Source: Betaproteobacteria bacterium (GTDB taxonomy: Bacteria > Pseudomonadota > Gammaproteobacteria > Burkholderiales > SG8-41). Taken from it: a stretch of DNA of 64,000 nt. Made by a program: the position numbers and the translations under genes. Positions 32,898-41,451 of this stretch are shown here, piece by piece. The notes beneath the pieces are model-generated. The model made no database searches, was not told the DNA's origin, and was given only the letters and a program-made list of their open reading frames with translations. The DNA lies in the NCBI GenBank assembly GCA_021732605.1, contig JAKFUS010000023.1, positions 1-64,000 of the forward strand. Direction: 5' to 3'. The first letter of the stretch is position 1. Each line of letters begins with the position of its first letter.

Positions 32898-33884
32898 TCA
32901 ATTCGCTTTCATCCCGGTGGCCACCACCACCCTGGACCATTTCTCGCCTTCGCTTTTGACAAAAGCCGTGAACTCATCCTGCGCCAGCGGCGAAGGTTCG
33001 GCGCCGTTGGCATTAAACTGCTTCACTACCTGCGGCAAACGCACGATACGAATCGCCTCATTGCCCAGCTTTTCCGTGATCACCCGCGATGTCCCGGCCG
33101 GCGCAAATAAGCCCAGCCAGTTCAGCATCTCGTATCCCCGCAGACCGGCCTCGGCAATGGTCGGCAGCTCCGGCAATACAGCGGAACGTTGACCCGAGGT
33201 GACCGCCAGCGCCCGCAACCGGCCGCTTTTGGCATGCGGCGTAACCGAGGTCGCAGTACCAAAGGTCATCGGCACTTCCCCGGACACCACGGCCACCAGC
33301 GCCGGTCCACCACCCTTATACGGCACATGAACGAACTTCGCCTTCGCAAGATATTCGAACAACGCCGCCGCGAGGTGCGTGGATGTTCCGGCACCGGCAG
33401 ACGCGTAGTTGATCTGCCCAGGACGCGTACTTCCCAGCGCCACCAGATCTTTGACTGAGCGCACCGGCAGTGATGGATGTATGGCCAGAATGCCCGGCGC
33501 ATCAGCGAGCCGGGCAATCGGCTGAAAATCGCGCAGTATGTTGTAAGACAGATCGGGATACAGGCTCTGGTTCACGGCATGAGTCCCGAGGCTGCCGATG
33601 ACCAGCGTATAGCCGTCTGGCGCGGATCGCGCGGCCAGCTCAGAGCCTAGGACGCCCCCGGCGCCACTGCGATTATCGACAATAACCTGCTGGCCGAATG
33701 CCGAGCCCATCGGTACGGAGATCAATCGAGCGGTAAAATCGACGAAGCCGCCGGGCGCAAACGGCACGATGATGCGTATCGATTTGACAGGATAGCTTTC
33801 AGCAGCGGCAGCCTGACCGGCATAAAACAATCCACTCACATTGAGCCAAAGCCACAGCCGCAGATGGTTGCCCAACACTCTCAT
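32898..33884 (-). CDS. Bug-family periplasmic receptor (TTT type), beside the UGSC gene
   Basis: The 328-residue binding protein has a signal peptide ending YAGQAAAAE and the Bug motif SIRIIVPFAPGGFVDFTAR, with a second-lobe VPYKGGGPALVAVVSGEVPMTFG. No tctA or tctB accompanies it, which is normal for the many orphan Bug receptors of Burkholderiales. The ATG at 33884 follows GGAGAAGCC; a longer frame was rejected. It is flanked by two selenoprotein genes: UGSC downstream on the same strand and a GrdB/PrdB-like gene divergent on the other side. Confidence 0.9.
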   Translation of the reverse strand: MRVLGNHLRLWLWLNVSGLFYAGQAAAAESYPVKSIRIIVPFAPGGFVDFTARLISVPMGSAFGQQVIVDNRSGAGGVLGSELAARSAPDGYTLVIGSLGTHAVNQSLYPDLSYNILRDFQPIARLADAPGILAIHPSLPVRSVKDLVALGSTRPGQINYASAGAGTSTHLAAALFEYLAKAKFVHVPYKGGGPALVAVVSGEVPMTFGTATSVTPHAKSGRLRALAVTSGQRSAVLPELPTIAEAGLRGYEMLNWLGLFAPAGTSRVITEKLGNEAIRIVRLPQVVKQFNANGAEPSPLAQDEFTAFVKSEGEKWSRVVVATGMKAN

Positions 33885-34106
33885 GGCTTCTCCAGAAATT
33901 GCAGGGCTATTGTTGCCTTCTCTGCCCATGGTCAGGGAATATCTTTTAAGCGATGAAGCATGGCAAGCCATGGCCCGCATTATGATCGACTGCGGGTCAA
34001 TCATTGTAAGGAAAAACTGTTAACCCCGACTCATCGGTGAAGGATATCGACAAGTTGATGATCGAACGTATTTTTCCGATTTAATCACTGCAATCAGGAG
34101 AATAAC

Positions 34107-35342
34107 TTGGTAAGAATGGCTGATATACCCGAATGGGAACGGCACCACCACCTGGACAAAATCGGTGAATTGCCGGATTTCGGCATAACCCCATTTGTTG
34201 CCGGTCCCCCACTCCGTCAACGGCGTGTCGCCATCGTCACCACGGCAGGCCTGCATGTACGCAACGACCGGGCCTTCGACCCGGGCGCTGCGGATTACCG
34301 GATCATCCCGGGTGACACCCCGCCGGCAGATCTGGTGATGAGCCACACCTCTGTCAACTTTGACCGCAGCGGTTTCCAGGAGGACGTCAACGTCGTGTTC
34401 CCGCTGGAACGATTGCGGGAGCTAGCCGCCGGAAAACAGGTGGGATCGGTTTCCGATTACCACTACTCGTTCATGGGCGCCGCGCCCATCCTCGCACTCG
34501 AACCCAAGGCCCGCGAACTCGCCAGTCTGCTGAAAAAAGACGGTGTGGACGCCGTCCTGCTGAGTCCCGTCTGACCCAACTGCACGTGCGCCGTGGGCGC
34601 ACTGGGCCACTTCCTCGAACGCGAGGGCATCGCAACGTCGCAGATCAGCCTGATCCGCGAACAGACGGCGGCATTAAAACCACCGCGCGCGTTATGGGTG
34701 CCGTTCATGCTGGGCCGACCCTTCGGCGCCCCCGACGAACCAGATTTCCAGCGCAGGGTGCTGCACGCGTTGCTGATGCTGTTTGAACGACCCACCGGGC
34801 CGGTGCTCGAGGACTTCCCCGAAGACGCGCCCGAGGGGGCCAGCCACGAAGCGGAAACCACCTTCGCCTGTCCGGTCAGTTTCGCCAAAGCAGCCGTAGA
34901 CGATGGCAAGCTGGACGCAGCCTTGAAGCGCGAAATCGCGCAGCTTGCCCCGTGGTACGACCTCGCCAAAAAGCGGCGTAGGCGCAGCACAGTCGGCATT
35001 TCGGGGCTGGGCATCGAAGGCGCAGCAAGCCACGCCGCGTCCTATCTCGATTCGACACCAGCCGCGCCTTATGCCGGACTGTCGGCCGGTGTTGCTCTGA
35101 AGCGCGCCTGCGATGACCTGAAAGCGTATTACTACGAAGCCGTCGCCGCCCAGCCGGGGAACCTCAAGGCCGGGGACATCGAGCACTGGTTCTGGCACGA
35201 AACAACCGCGGCAAGGGTTTTCCTGGCAATCCAGCAGGTCTGCCTGAACAGCCCCGACAAGTCGTTGCTGCCCTTGGGCAGGATCAGCCTGGTGCCGCGT
35301 TCTGTGCAACACGCGCTGACGGAAGCAAAACGGCAGTCATGA
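34107..35342 (+). CDS. GrdB/PrdB-like reductase family protein, predicted selenoprotein (UPNC)
   Basis: The full frame is 411 residues, with one in-frame TGA at 34572-34574 (codon 156): AVLLSPV-TGA-PNCTCAVGAL. In glycine/sarcosine/betaine reductase subunit B and D-proline reductase PrdB, a selenocysteine stands at this place in a UxxC motif after a hydrophobic strand. The following VGALGHFLEREGIATSQI and LWVPFMLGRPFGAPDEP segments match the family. The start is taken as TTG at 34107 because AGGAG lies six bases upstream; an ATG at 34116 is possible. A perfect hairpin follows the TGA. Substrate unknown: this aerobic-looking context has no grdA or prdA, so it is a family relative and not a Stickland reductase. 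Confidence 0.85.
34586..34602 (+). promoter_or_regulatory. SECIS-like hairpin after the GrdB/PrdB-like TGA
   Basis: The perfect 6-bp stem GUGCGC/GCGCAC has a 5-base loop CGUGG that starts 17 bases after the TGA, about the same distance as in the E. coli fdhF SECIS. Stem and loop resemble those at 32524-32543. Confidence 0.7.
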
Positions 35343-35360
35343 AAGCCTGAACTCCGGGAT

Positions 35361-35396
35361 CAAAACAAAAGGGGGCGACAAGCCCCCTTTTGTTTA
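35361..35396. terminator. Bidirectional terminator between the GrdB/PrdB-like and lipoprotein genes
   Basis: The GGGGGC-gacaa-GCCCCC stem is extended by AAACAAAA/TTTTGTTT, giving a long symmetrical terminator between convergent genes. Confidence 0.88.
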
Positions 35397-35422
35397 TGCC
35401 AACACGGACAACAAATGCACTT

Positions 35423-35620
35423 TTACTTATTGGCTTCCTTGGCGGCATCCTGAATTTTTTCGCCGGCCTTCTCGATTTTCTCACCGGCCTTCTGCACGGC
35501 ATTGTCGAGGGACTTGCCAGCGCGTTCTGCGGGGCCCTCTTCCTTCTTGCAGCCCGACAAACCCGCCATCAGGACCCCCATCACCAACACAAGCGCAGCA
35601 CTCTTTTTAAAATTCATCAT
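35423..35620 (-). CDS. Small charged lipoprotein
   Basis: The 65-residue product has a lipoprotein signal peptide with lipobox LSGC (Cys24), followed by a short, highly charged helix of repeated Gly-Glu-Lys-Ile units (KAGEKIEKAGEKIQDAAKE), probably an amphipathic or coiled-coil segment. Small lipoproteins of this kind are common in beta-proteobacteria and usually unannotated. It may work at the outer membrane or in stress protection; nothing in the context decides this. Confidence 0.75.
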   Translation of the reverse strand: MMNFKKSAALVLVMGVLMAGLSGCKKEEGPAERAGKSLDNAVQKAGEKIEKAGEKIQDAAKEANK

Positions 35621-35691
35621 TTTGATCTCCGGTTATGGTCAGCAGCAATGCGTTCTGAATTTTATCCGAACGACATAAATCATTAACCATC

Positions 35692-36186
35692 TTAACCGGT
35701 CTTCAGTATGAAATACGGAATAATCCCCAGCTTTCGATACCGGCGCAGCGTCGCTGCCGGCAGCTTGCTGAAACTGCGGACCACTTTCCGGCAGATGACT
35801 TCGCCACAATTGCATTTCATTGTCCACACGTCGTCCGCACCAAGCAGCGTAGTGTAGTCGTGCGTGATTTCAGCGCCGGCGGCTATCGGCCGGATGGCCT
35901 GCAACAGCAACCGGATGCCGGTTTTGACGATGCCGGCATTGGGATTGCAGGAATGATTGGCGTAAGCGCCGATTTCACCTTCGGGATCGAGATAATGATC
36001 GGCGTCGTAACGGAAGCAGTTCTCACCACGCCGGGGATCGGTATCCCAGTACCGCCACACGGTTTCTCCGGTGACGACTCTGCCCTTGATCTGACAAAGG
36101 GTGACGCCCGGCGCAAAGGCTTTCAAGGCAACGATGCCCAGACCATTGCGCACCGAGTTTACTTTAAGGCTGCTGGAGTAGCGCAT
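35692..36186 (-). CDS. SET-domain protein methyltransferase
   Basis: This 164-residue protein carries a compact SET domain: NGLGIVALKAFAPG at residues 14-27, the active-site NHSCNPN at 77-83, the catalytic tyrosine in THDYTTL (Tyr111), and a post-SET-like cysteine group (Cys125, Cys127, Cys132 in KCNCGEVICR). It should transfer a methyl group from SAM to a protein lysine; bacterial targets are mostly unknown. The ATG at 36186 is taken; a GTG at 36198 lies inside the heptamer repeat. Confidence 0.85.
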   Translation of the reverse strand: MRYSSSLKVNSVRNGLGIVALKAFAPGVTLCQIKGRVVTGETVWRYWDTDPRRGENCFRYDADHYLDPEGEIGAYANHSCNPNAGIVKTGIRLLLQAIRPIAAGAEITHDYTTLLGADDVWTMKCNCGEVICRKVVRSFSKLPAATLRRYRKLGIIPYFILKTG

Positions 36187-36190
36187 GTTG

Positions 36191-36319
36191 TTGGTCACTG
36201 GTCACTGGTCACTGGTAACTGGTAACTGGCAACTGGTGAACGGCGGCGCGCAGCACGGGCTTCCCAATCACCAGTCACCAGTCACCAGTCACCAATTACC
36301 GATCACTAATCACCGATCA
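36191..36319. repeat. Heptamer tandem repeats in inverted arms, locus A
   Basis: The left arm (36191-36239) has about seven units of the CTGGTCA/CTGGTAA type. The right arm (36264-36316) has about eight units of the CCAGTCA/CCAATTA type, so the arms can pair into a long imperfect hairpin around a 24-base core. It fills the gap between the SET gene and the next Bug gene, up to that gene's stop codon. Confidence 0.9.
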
Positions 36320-37306
36320 TTCGACCTGGATATTCGCGTCCTTCACTACTTTTTTCCATTTGATGATTTCCGCTTTGATATAGCGACCAAACTCTTCCGG
36401 AGAAATGCCGCCGATTTCGGAGCCCTCGGCGTTAAGCCGCCCGCTGATCTCCGGCGAATTCAGCGCCTTGACGATTTCAGCGTGCAGGCGGTCAATGATG
36501 GGCTTGGGGGTTTTGGCCGGGGCCAGCACGCCCTGCCACGATGACGCCTCATAACCCGGGACGGCCTCTCCAATGGGTGGCGCGTCTTTCCACGATGCCA
36601 GACGATTTCTACCGGTCACCCCCAACACCTTGAGTTTTCCGGCTTTGGCGTGGCTGATGGTGATCGAGGGCTGGATGAACGTCATCTGCACCTGCCCCGC
36701 CAGCACTTCGGTCACTGACTGACCTGAGCCTTTATAGGGAATGTGCACCATGTCGAGTTTGGCCATGGTGCGGAACATTTCCATCGCCATGTGCGAGCCG
36801 CCACCGGTACCCGAAGAAGCGTAGTTGAGCTGCCCCGGTTTTGCCCTGGCGAGTGCGATGAATTCCTTGACCGAATTCGCAGGTACGGCGGGATGCACCA
36901 CCATGAAATACGGATTCGACGACGTCAGCGTGATTGGCGCGTAGTCCTTGGTGGGGTCGTAAGGCAGTTTTTTGCTGGTCGCGACGTTGGTGGCCAGCGT
37001 GCTGATGGTGCCAAAGAAAATGGTGTAACCGTCGGCCGGCGCTTCCTTGGCCATGGTCGCAGCGATCACGCCTCCGCCACCCGCCCGATTATCGATGATC
37101 ACCTGCTTGCCGAAAGCCATGCTCAGCTTCTGGCCCAGCGCCCGCGCCATGATGTCGGTCGGTCCGCCGGCGACAAAGGGAACGATGGCGCGTATGGGTT
37201 TATCAGGATAACCCTGCGCGTACGCTGCGCCGGCAACAACTGAAAGGACACACAACATCAACAGTACATGAAAACTTTTTACGACTTTCTTCTGCATCAC
37301 TTGCAT
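36317..37306 (-). CDS. Bug-family periplasmic receptor (TTT type)
   Basis: The 329-residue protein has a signal peptide (cleavage near AAYAQ, residue 31) and the Bug signature KPIRAIVPFVAGGPTDIMAR. The second-lobe motif VHIPYKGSGQSVTEVLAGQVQ and the linker NRAGGGGVIAATMAKEAPADGYT (given as landmarks) are typical. The ligand is unknown. It is an orphan receptor, separated from a neighbouring Bug gene by 187 bases. Its stop codon lies at the edge of heptamer repeat locus A. Confidence 0.92.
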   Translation of the reverse strand: MQVMQKKVVKSFHVLLMLCVLSVVAGAAYAQGYPDKPIRAIVPFVAGGPTDIMARALGQKLSMAFGKQVIIDNRAGGGGVIAATMAKEAPADGYTIFFGTISTLATNVATSKKLPYDPTKDYAPITLTSSNPYFMVVHPAVPANSVKEFIALARAKPGQLNYASSGTGGGSHMAMEMFRTMAKLDMVHIPYKGSGQSVTEVLAGQVQMTFIQPSITISHAKAGKLKVLGVTGRNRLASWKDAPPIGEAVPGYEASSWQGVLAPAKTPKPIIDRLHAEIVKALNSPEISGRLNAEGSEIGGISPEEFGRYIKAEIIKWKKVVKDANIQVE

Positions 37307-37493
37307 TACCTTGGCCTCGAATGAAATCTTGAATGAAATGATTGATAACGCCCAAAAGCTAACTCTTCGATTCTAAACCAGAACCTGCGGCATTCTTCGC
37401 TGGCACGCTTATGGTGCGCAGAACCTCATATTGGTGCGGATGTGATGATGTCGCGCTGAAATTATTTTTTGGTAAGGCGAGCACTGAGAAAAT

Positions 37494-38444
37494 TTAATCC
37501 GCCCTTATATTTCCCGCCTTTGCTATTTTCGTCCAGTTGCCGATTTCCGTCGCCACGAACTGCGCGAAATCACCGGGCGCACTGCCGACCACTTCACCCT
37601 GCTGCGCGTCAATGCGCTCACGCACGTCGGACATCATCACGACTTTGGCGATCTCGCCGGCCAACCGCGCCTGAATAGCCTTGGGCACGCGCGCCGGCGC
37701 CACCAGCCCGAACCAGGACGTCGCATTGACTGCCGGATAACCCGCCTCCTGGATCGTCGGCGTATCCGGCAGAGACGCCACGCGTTTGGCATTGGTCACC
37801 GCCAGCACGCGCAGCTTCCCCGATTTGACCTGCGGCACCGCCAGCGTCAGCGTCGGAAACACCATGGTGATCTGGCCGCCGAGCAGACTGGCCATCGCCG
37901 GCGCAGCGCCCTTGTGCGGCACATGCAGCATGTTGATACCGGCTGCAACCTTCAATTGCTCTCCGGCCATGTGCAGCGGTGTGCCCACACCACCGGAGCC
38001 GTAGGTCAGTTGCCCCGGCTTTGCCCTGGCCAGATCAACGATATCGCGCACGCTGCGCGCCGCCACCGAAGGATGCACCACCAGCGCATTGCCCACGCTC
38101 ATGATCTGCGCAATGGTCGCGAAATCCTTCAGTGCATTGAATGGCAGCTTGTCGTAAATCGCCGGCGTGATGCCGAACGCAGTGTCGGCCATCAATAGTG
38201 TGTAGCCATCAGGCGCACCTTTCGCCACCAGGTCGGTGCCGAGGATGGAACCGGCGCCGGGACGGTTGTCGACAACGACCGTTTGGCCCAGGAGTTCCCC
38301 GAGTTTCGGCGCTGTGACGCGCGCTGCGAAGTCTGTGGTGCCGCCGGGCGCATACGCCACGACCAAGCGTATCGGCCGTGTCGGGTAATCCGCCGCCCCT
38401 GTGTGGAATGAAATAAATGTTATTAAAAACAGATACTTATGCAT
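37494..38444 (-). CDS. Bug-family periplasmic receptor (TTT type), upstream of prpE
   Basis: The 316-residue protein has a short signal peptide (FLITFISFHTGA), then PTRPIRLVVAYAPGGTTDFAAR and HVPHKGAAPAMASLLGGQITMVF, the canonical Bug ligand loops. It is an orphan receptor 35 bases downstream of the prpE stop codon on the same strand, so it may be co-transcribed with the propionyl-CoA synthetase gene. That would hint at a short-chain organic acid as ligand, but this is inference from position. Confidence 0.92.
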   Translation of the reverse strand: MHKYLFLITFISFHTGAADYPTRPIRLVVAYAPGGTTDFAARVTAPKLGELLGQTVVVDNRPGAGSILGTDLVAKGAPDGYTLLMADTAFGITPAIYDKLPFNALKDFATIAQIMSVGNALVVHPSVAARSVRDIVDLARAKPGQLTYGSGGVGTPLHMAGEQLKVAAGINMLHVPHKGAAPAMASLLGGQITMVFPTLTLAVPQVKSGKLRVLAVTNAKRVASLPDTPTIQEAGYPAVNATSWFGLVAPARVPKAIQARLAGEIAKVVMMSDVRERIDAQQGEVVGSAPGDFAQFVATEIGNWTKIAKAGNIRAD

Positions 38445-38479
38445 AAATCTCCTTTTAACTTTGTTGCTTCGCTGTCAGC

Positions 38480-40375
38480 TCAGGTGCTCAGCGCGTGACG
38501 AATCTGCTCCAGTGCCGCCGGATCTTCAATCGTGGTGAGGTCCCCCGGATCGCGCCCCTCGGCCAGTGCCTGCAATGAACGACGCAACAGTTTTCCCGAA
38601 CGCGTTTTCGGCAGCAAGGTTACGAACAGCACGCGACTCGGCCGAGCGATACCGCCGAGCTGACGATCCACAGCCGCCATGATTTCCTGTTCCTGCGTCG
38701 CGCGACCCGCCTCCGTTTCGATTTTCGATACGTCCTTCACCACCGCAAACGCCAGCGGCATCTGCCCCTTCAAAGAATCGGCAACGCCAACCACAGCGAC
38801 CTCGGCAATGTTGGCATGTGACTGCACGGCCTCCTCAATCTCACGGGTGCCGATGCGATGACCGGCGACGTTGATCACATCGTCGGTGCGTCCCAGGATG
38901 AAGGTATAACCGTCGGCGTCGCGCACGCCCCAGTCGAAGGTTGAATACAACAATCTGCCGGGAAAGGTGCGGAAATAGGTGTCGACAAAACGCGCATCAT
39001 CCCCCCAAACCGTAGTCATGCATCCCGGCGGCAAAGGGGGCGCGATGATCACCACCCCTTTTTCATTCGGAGCGGCCTCGCTGGCATCGGACTCGCGCAG
39101 CAGCTTCAGGTCATAGCCGTACACCGGAAAACCGGGACTGCCGTATTTGACCTGCGCTGGCTCCACGCCCGGCGCCAGCGACAGGATCGGCCAGCCGGTT
39201 TCGGTCTGCCAGTAATGGTCGATCACCGGTTTGCCCAGCGCATCATGCAGCCAGCGGTGCGTGGGTTCATCCAGCGGTTCGCCGGCGAGGAACAAATGGC
39301 GCAACGATGACAGGTCGTATTTTTTCAGGTACGCCGGATCCTGCTTTTTCAGCACCCGCGCTGCAGTCGGTGAAGAAAACATCACACTGACTTTTTTATC
39401 AGCAACAATTTTCCACCAGATGCCGGCATCGGGCCGGATCGGCAGGCCTTCATACAAAATCGTCGTCATGCCGTGAATCAGCGGGCCATAGACGATGTAC
39501 GAATGGCCCACCACCCAGCCGACGTCCGAGGTGGTGAACATGGTTTCACCGGGCTTGCCGCCGTAGATGCGTTCCATCGAACTGGCCAGCGCCACCGCGT
39601 AACCGCCGGTATCGCGCTGCACGCCCTTCGGCTTGCCGGTGGTGCCGGAGGTATAGAGGATGTACGACGGCTCGCTGGATTCCAGCCAGGTCACCGGTAC
39701 CTGCGCACCGGCGTGTTCACGAGCCAGCGTCGCGTAATCAAGGTCCCGCCCTGCCACCGGTTTGAACCCGGCATCAATGCCGCGGTTGACCACCAGCACG
39801 CGCTGCGGTGGATATTGCGCCAGCCGTAGTGCTTCATCGACCAGCGGCTTGTAATGGATTGCGCGACCGGCGCGCAGCCCGGCGTCTGCGGTAATCAGCA
39901 GTTTCGGTTTGGCATCGTCAATGCGGGTCGCGCAACTCGCCGCGGCAAAACCGCCGAACACCACCGAATGCACTGCGCCCAGCCGCGCGCAGGCCAGCAT
40001 TGCGATTACCGCCTCGGGAATCATCGGCATGTAGAGCAGCACGCGGTCGCCGCGGCTCACGCCCTGCGCGGCGATCAACGCCGCCATCACATTGACCACG
40101 GTATGCAATTCGCGGTACGTGTAGGTTACTTCGCTGTCGGTTTCGGTGGAGATGTAGACCAATGCCGGCTGGTCACCGCGCGCCGCCAGATGTCGGTCCA
40201 GCGCGTTGTAACAGAGGTTGGTCAGGCCGCCGACAAACCAGCGCGCAAACGGCGGCCGGCTGTAATCGAGCACCTGGTCAAAGCGCCGCTGCCAGTGGAT
40301 GCGCCGCGCCTCTTCGATCCAGAATGACTCGCGGTCGGTGATCGACCGGCGATGCAGATCCGCGTATGCGCCCAT
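38480..40375 (-). CDS. prpE: Propionyl-CoA synthetase PrpE
   Basis: This 631-residue acyl-CoA synthetase of the ANL superfamily has the adenylation motif YILYTSGTTGKPKGVQRD, the WVVGHSYIVYGPL and HYWQTETGWP segments and the C-terminal lysine region TRSGKLLRR typical of acetyl/propionyl-CoA synthetases. Residues such as DVGWVVGHSYIVYGPLI fit PrpE better than Acs. It activates propionate to propionyl-CoA, feeding the methylcitrate genes on the other side of the TCA cluster. The ribosome site GGAGGAG precedes the ATG at 40375. Confidence 0.92.
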   Translation of the reverse strand: MGAYADLHRRSITDRESFWIEEARRIHWQRRFDQVLDYSRPPFARWFVGGLTNLCYNALDRHLAARGDQPALVYISTETDSEVTYTYRELHTVVNVMAALIAAQGVSRGDRVLLYMPMIPEAVIAMLACARLGAVHSVVFGGFAAASCATRIDDAKPKLLITADAGLRAGRAIHYKPLVDEALRLAQYPPQRVLVVNRGIDAGFKPVAGRDLDYATLAREHAGAQVPVTWLESSEPSYILYTSGTTGKPKGVQRDTGGYAVALASSMERIYGGKPGETMFTTSDVGWVVGHSYIVYGPLIHGMTTILYEGLPIRPDAGIWWKIVADKKVSVMFSSPTAARVLKKQDPAYLKKYDLSSLRHLFLAGEPLDEPTHRWLHDALGKPVIDHYWQTETGWPILSLAPGVEPAQVKYGSPGFPVYGYDLKLLRESDASEAAPNEKGVVIIAPPLPPGCMTTVWGDDARFVDTYFRTFPGRLLYSTFDWGVRDADGYTFILGRTDDVINVAGHRIGTREIEEAVQSHANIAEVAVVGVADSLKGQMPLAFAVVKDVSKIETEAGRATQEQEIMAAVDRQLGGIARPSRVLFVTLLPKTRSGKLLRRSLQALAEGRDPGDLTTIEDPAALEQIRHALST

Positions 40376-40455
40376 GACTCCTCCAGTGATGGCAATCCCC
40401 GTTTCTGGGCAGGGTATCGCGCGCAGGCATTATCGCCTGCCGGAACTTGCTTTGC

Positions 40456-41445
40456 TTACGACAACCTGACCACCACCCGGCCGCGGATACCGCCCTTGAC
40501 CATGCGGGCGAAATAATCCGGCAGGTCGGTGAGCCCGATGACTTGTGCGATGTCGGCCAGGTGGCGTGGCTTCAAGTCACTCGCGAGCCGCGCCCACACG
40601 CGCTTACGTAGCGGCATCGGCGTAACCGCTGAATCGACGCCGATCAGGCGCACGCCGCGCAGGATGAACGGCAGCACGCTGGTTTTGAGTTCAATGCCGC
40701 CGGCGTTGCCGAAACTGGCAATCAGCCCCTGCGGCTGCATGGTGCGCGTCAGCCATGCCAGTTGATCGCCGCCAACCGAATCAAAAGCGGCAGCCCACAA
40801 CGGTTTTTCCAGCGGCCGGGTGCCCAAATCAATCGATGCACGATCCAGGATTTCTGCGGCGCCCAGTTTGCGCAGGAAATCATGCTCCGCCGCCTTGCCG
40901 GTCACCGCGGTCACCGAGTAACCCAGCGCCGCCAGCATGTCGATGGCGAGGCTGCCCACGCCGCCGGTGGCGCCGTTGACCAGCACGCGGCCCTTGTTTG
41001 ATGCCATGCCGTTCAATTCCAGCAGCTCCACCGCCAAGCCTGCGGTATAACCCGCAGTGCCCAAGGCCATCGCATCAAACAGCGTGAGCCCCTTGGGCAG
41101 CGGCACCACCCAATCCGCAGGCACGCGGCACACTTCAGAAAAACCGCCGTCATGCGCGACACCCATGTCATAACTGGTGCAGATGATCTCGTCACCAATC
41201 TTGAACCGAGCATCGCTGGAACTGAGCACTGTGCCCGCGGCATCAATGCCGCCGATCAGCGGATAGTTACGTATGATTTTGCCGCCGACACCGGTAGCGG
41301 CCAGCGCATCCTTGAAGTTGACGCTGGAATAAGCCGTTTTGAACACCACTTCGCCATGGCCGATATCGCCCACTGGAACGTCGCTGATGAGACCTTCTAT
41401 CTTATTGTTTTCATTGAATATTCTGTAGGCTTTAGCGGTTGTCAT
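40456..41445 (-). CDS. acuI: Acrylyl-CoA reductase (AcuI/YhdH family)
   Basis: The 329-residue medium-chain dehydrogenase/reductase has the NADPH-binding loop NGATGGVGSLAI near residue 152, the N-terminal SSVNFKDALAATG and the YhdH/AcuI-specific NYPLIGGIDAAGTV. The group reduces acrylyl-CoA to propionyl-CoA, part of 3-hydroxypropionate or DMSP-derived acrylate assimilation. It lies 80 bases upstream of prpE and six bases after zapE, so acrylate and propionate handling are genetically linked here. It lacks the structural zinc site of alcohol dehydrogenases. Confidence 0.88.
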   Translation of the reverse strand: MTTAKAYRIFNENNKIEGLISDVPVGDIGHGEVVFKTAYSSVNFKDALAATGVGGKIIRNYPLIGGIDAAGTVLSSSDARFKIGDEIICTSYDMGVAHDGGFSEVCRVPADWVVPLPKGLTLFDAMALGTAGYTAGLAVELLELNGMASNKGRVLVNGATGGVGSLAIDMLAALGYSVTAVTGKAAEHDFLRKLGAAEILDRASIDLGTRPLEKPLWAAAFDSVGGDQLAWLTRTMQPQGLIASFGNAGGIELKTSVLPFILRGVRLIGVDSAVTPMPLRKRVWARLASDLKPRHLADIAQVIGLTDLPDYFARMVKGGIRGRVVVRLS

Positions 41446-41451
41446 GGGGCC

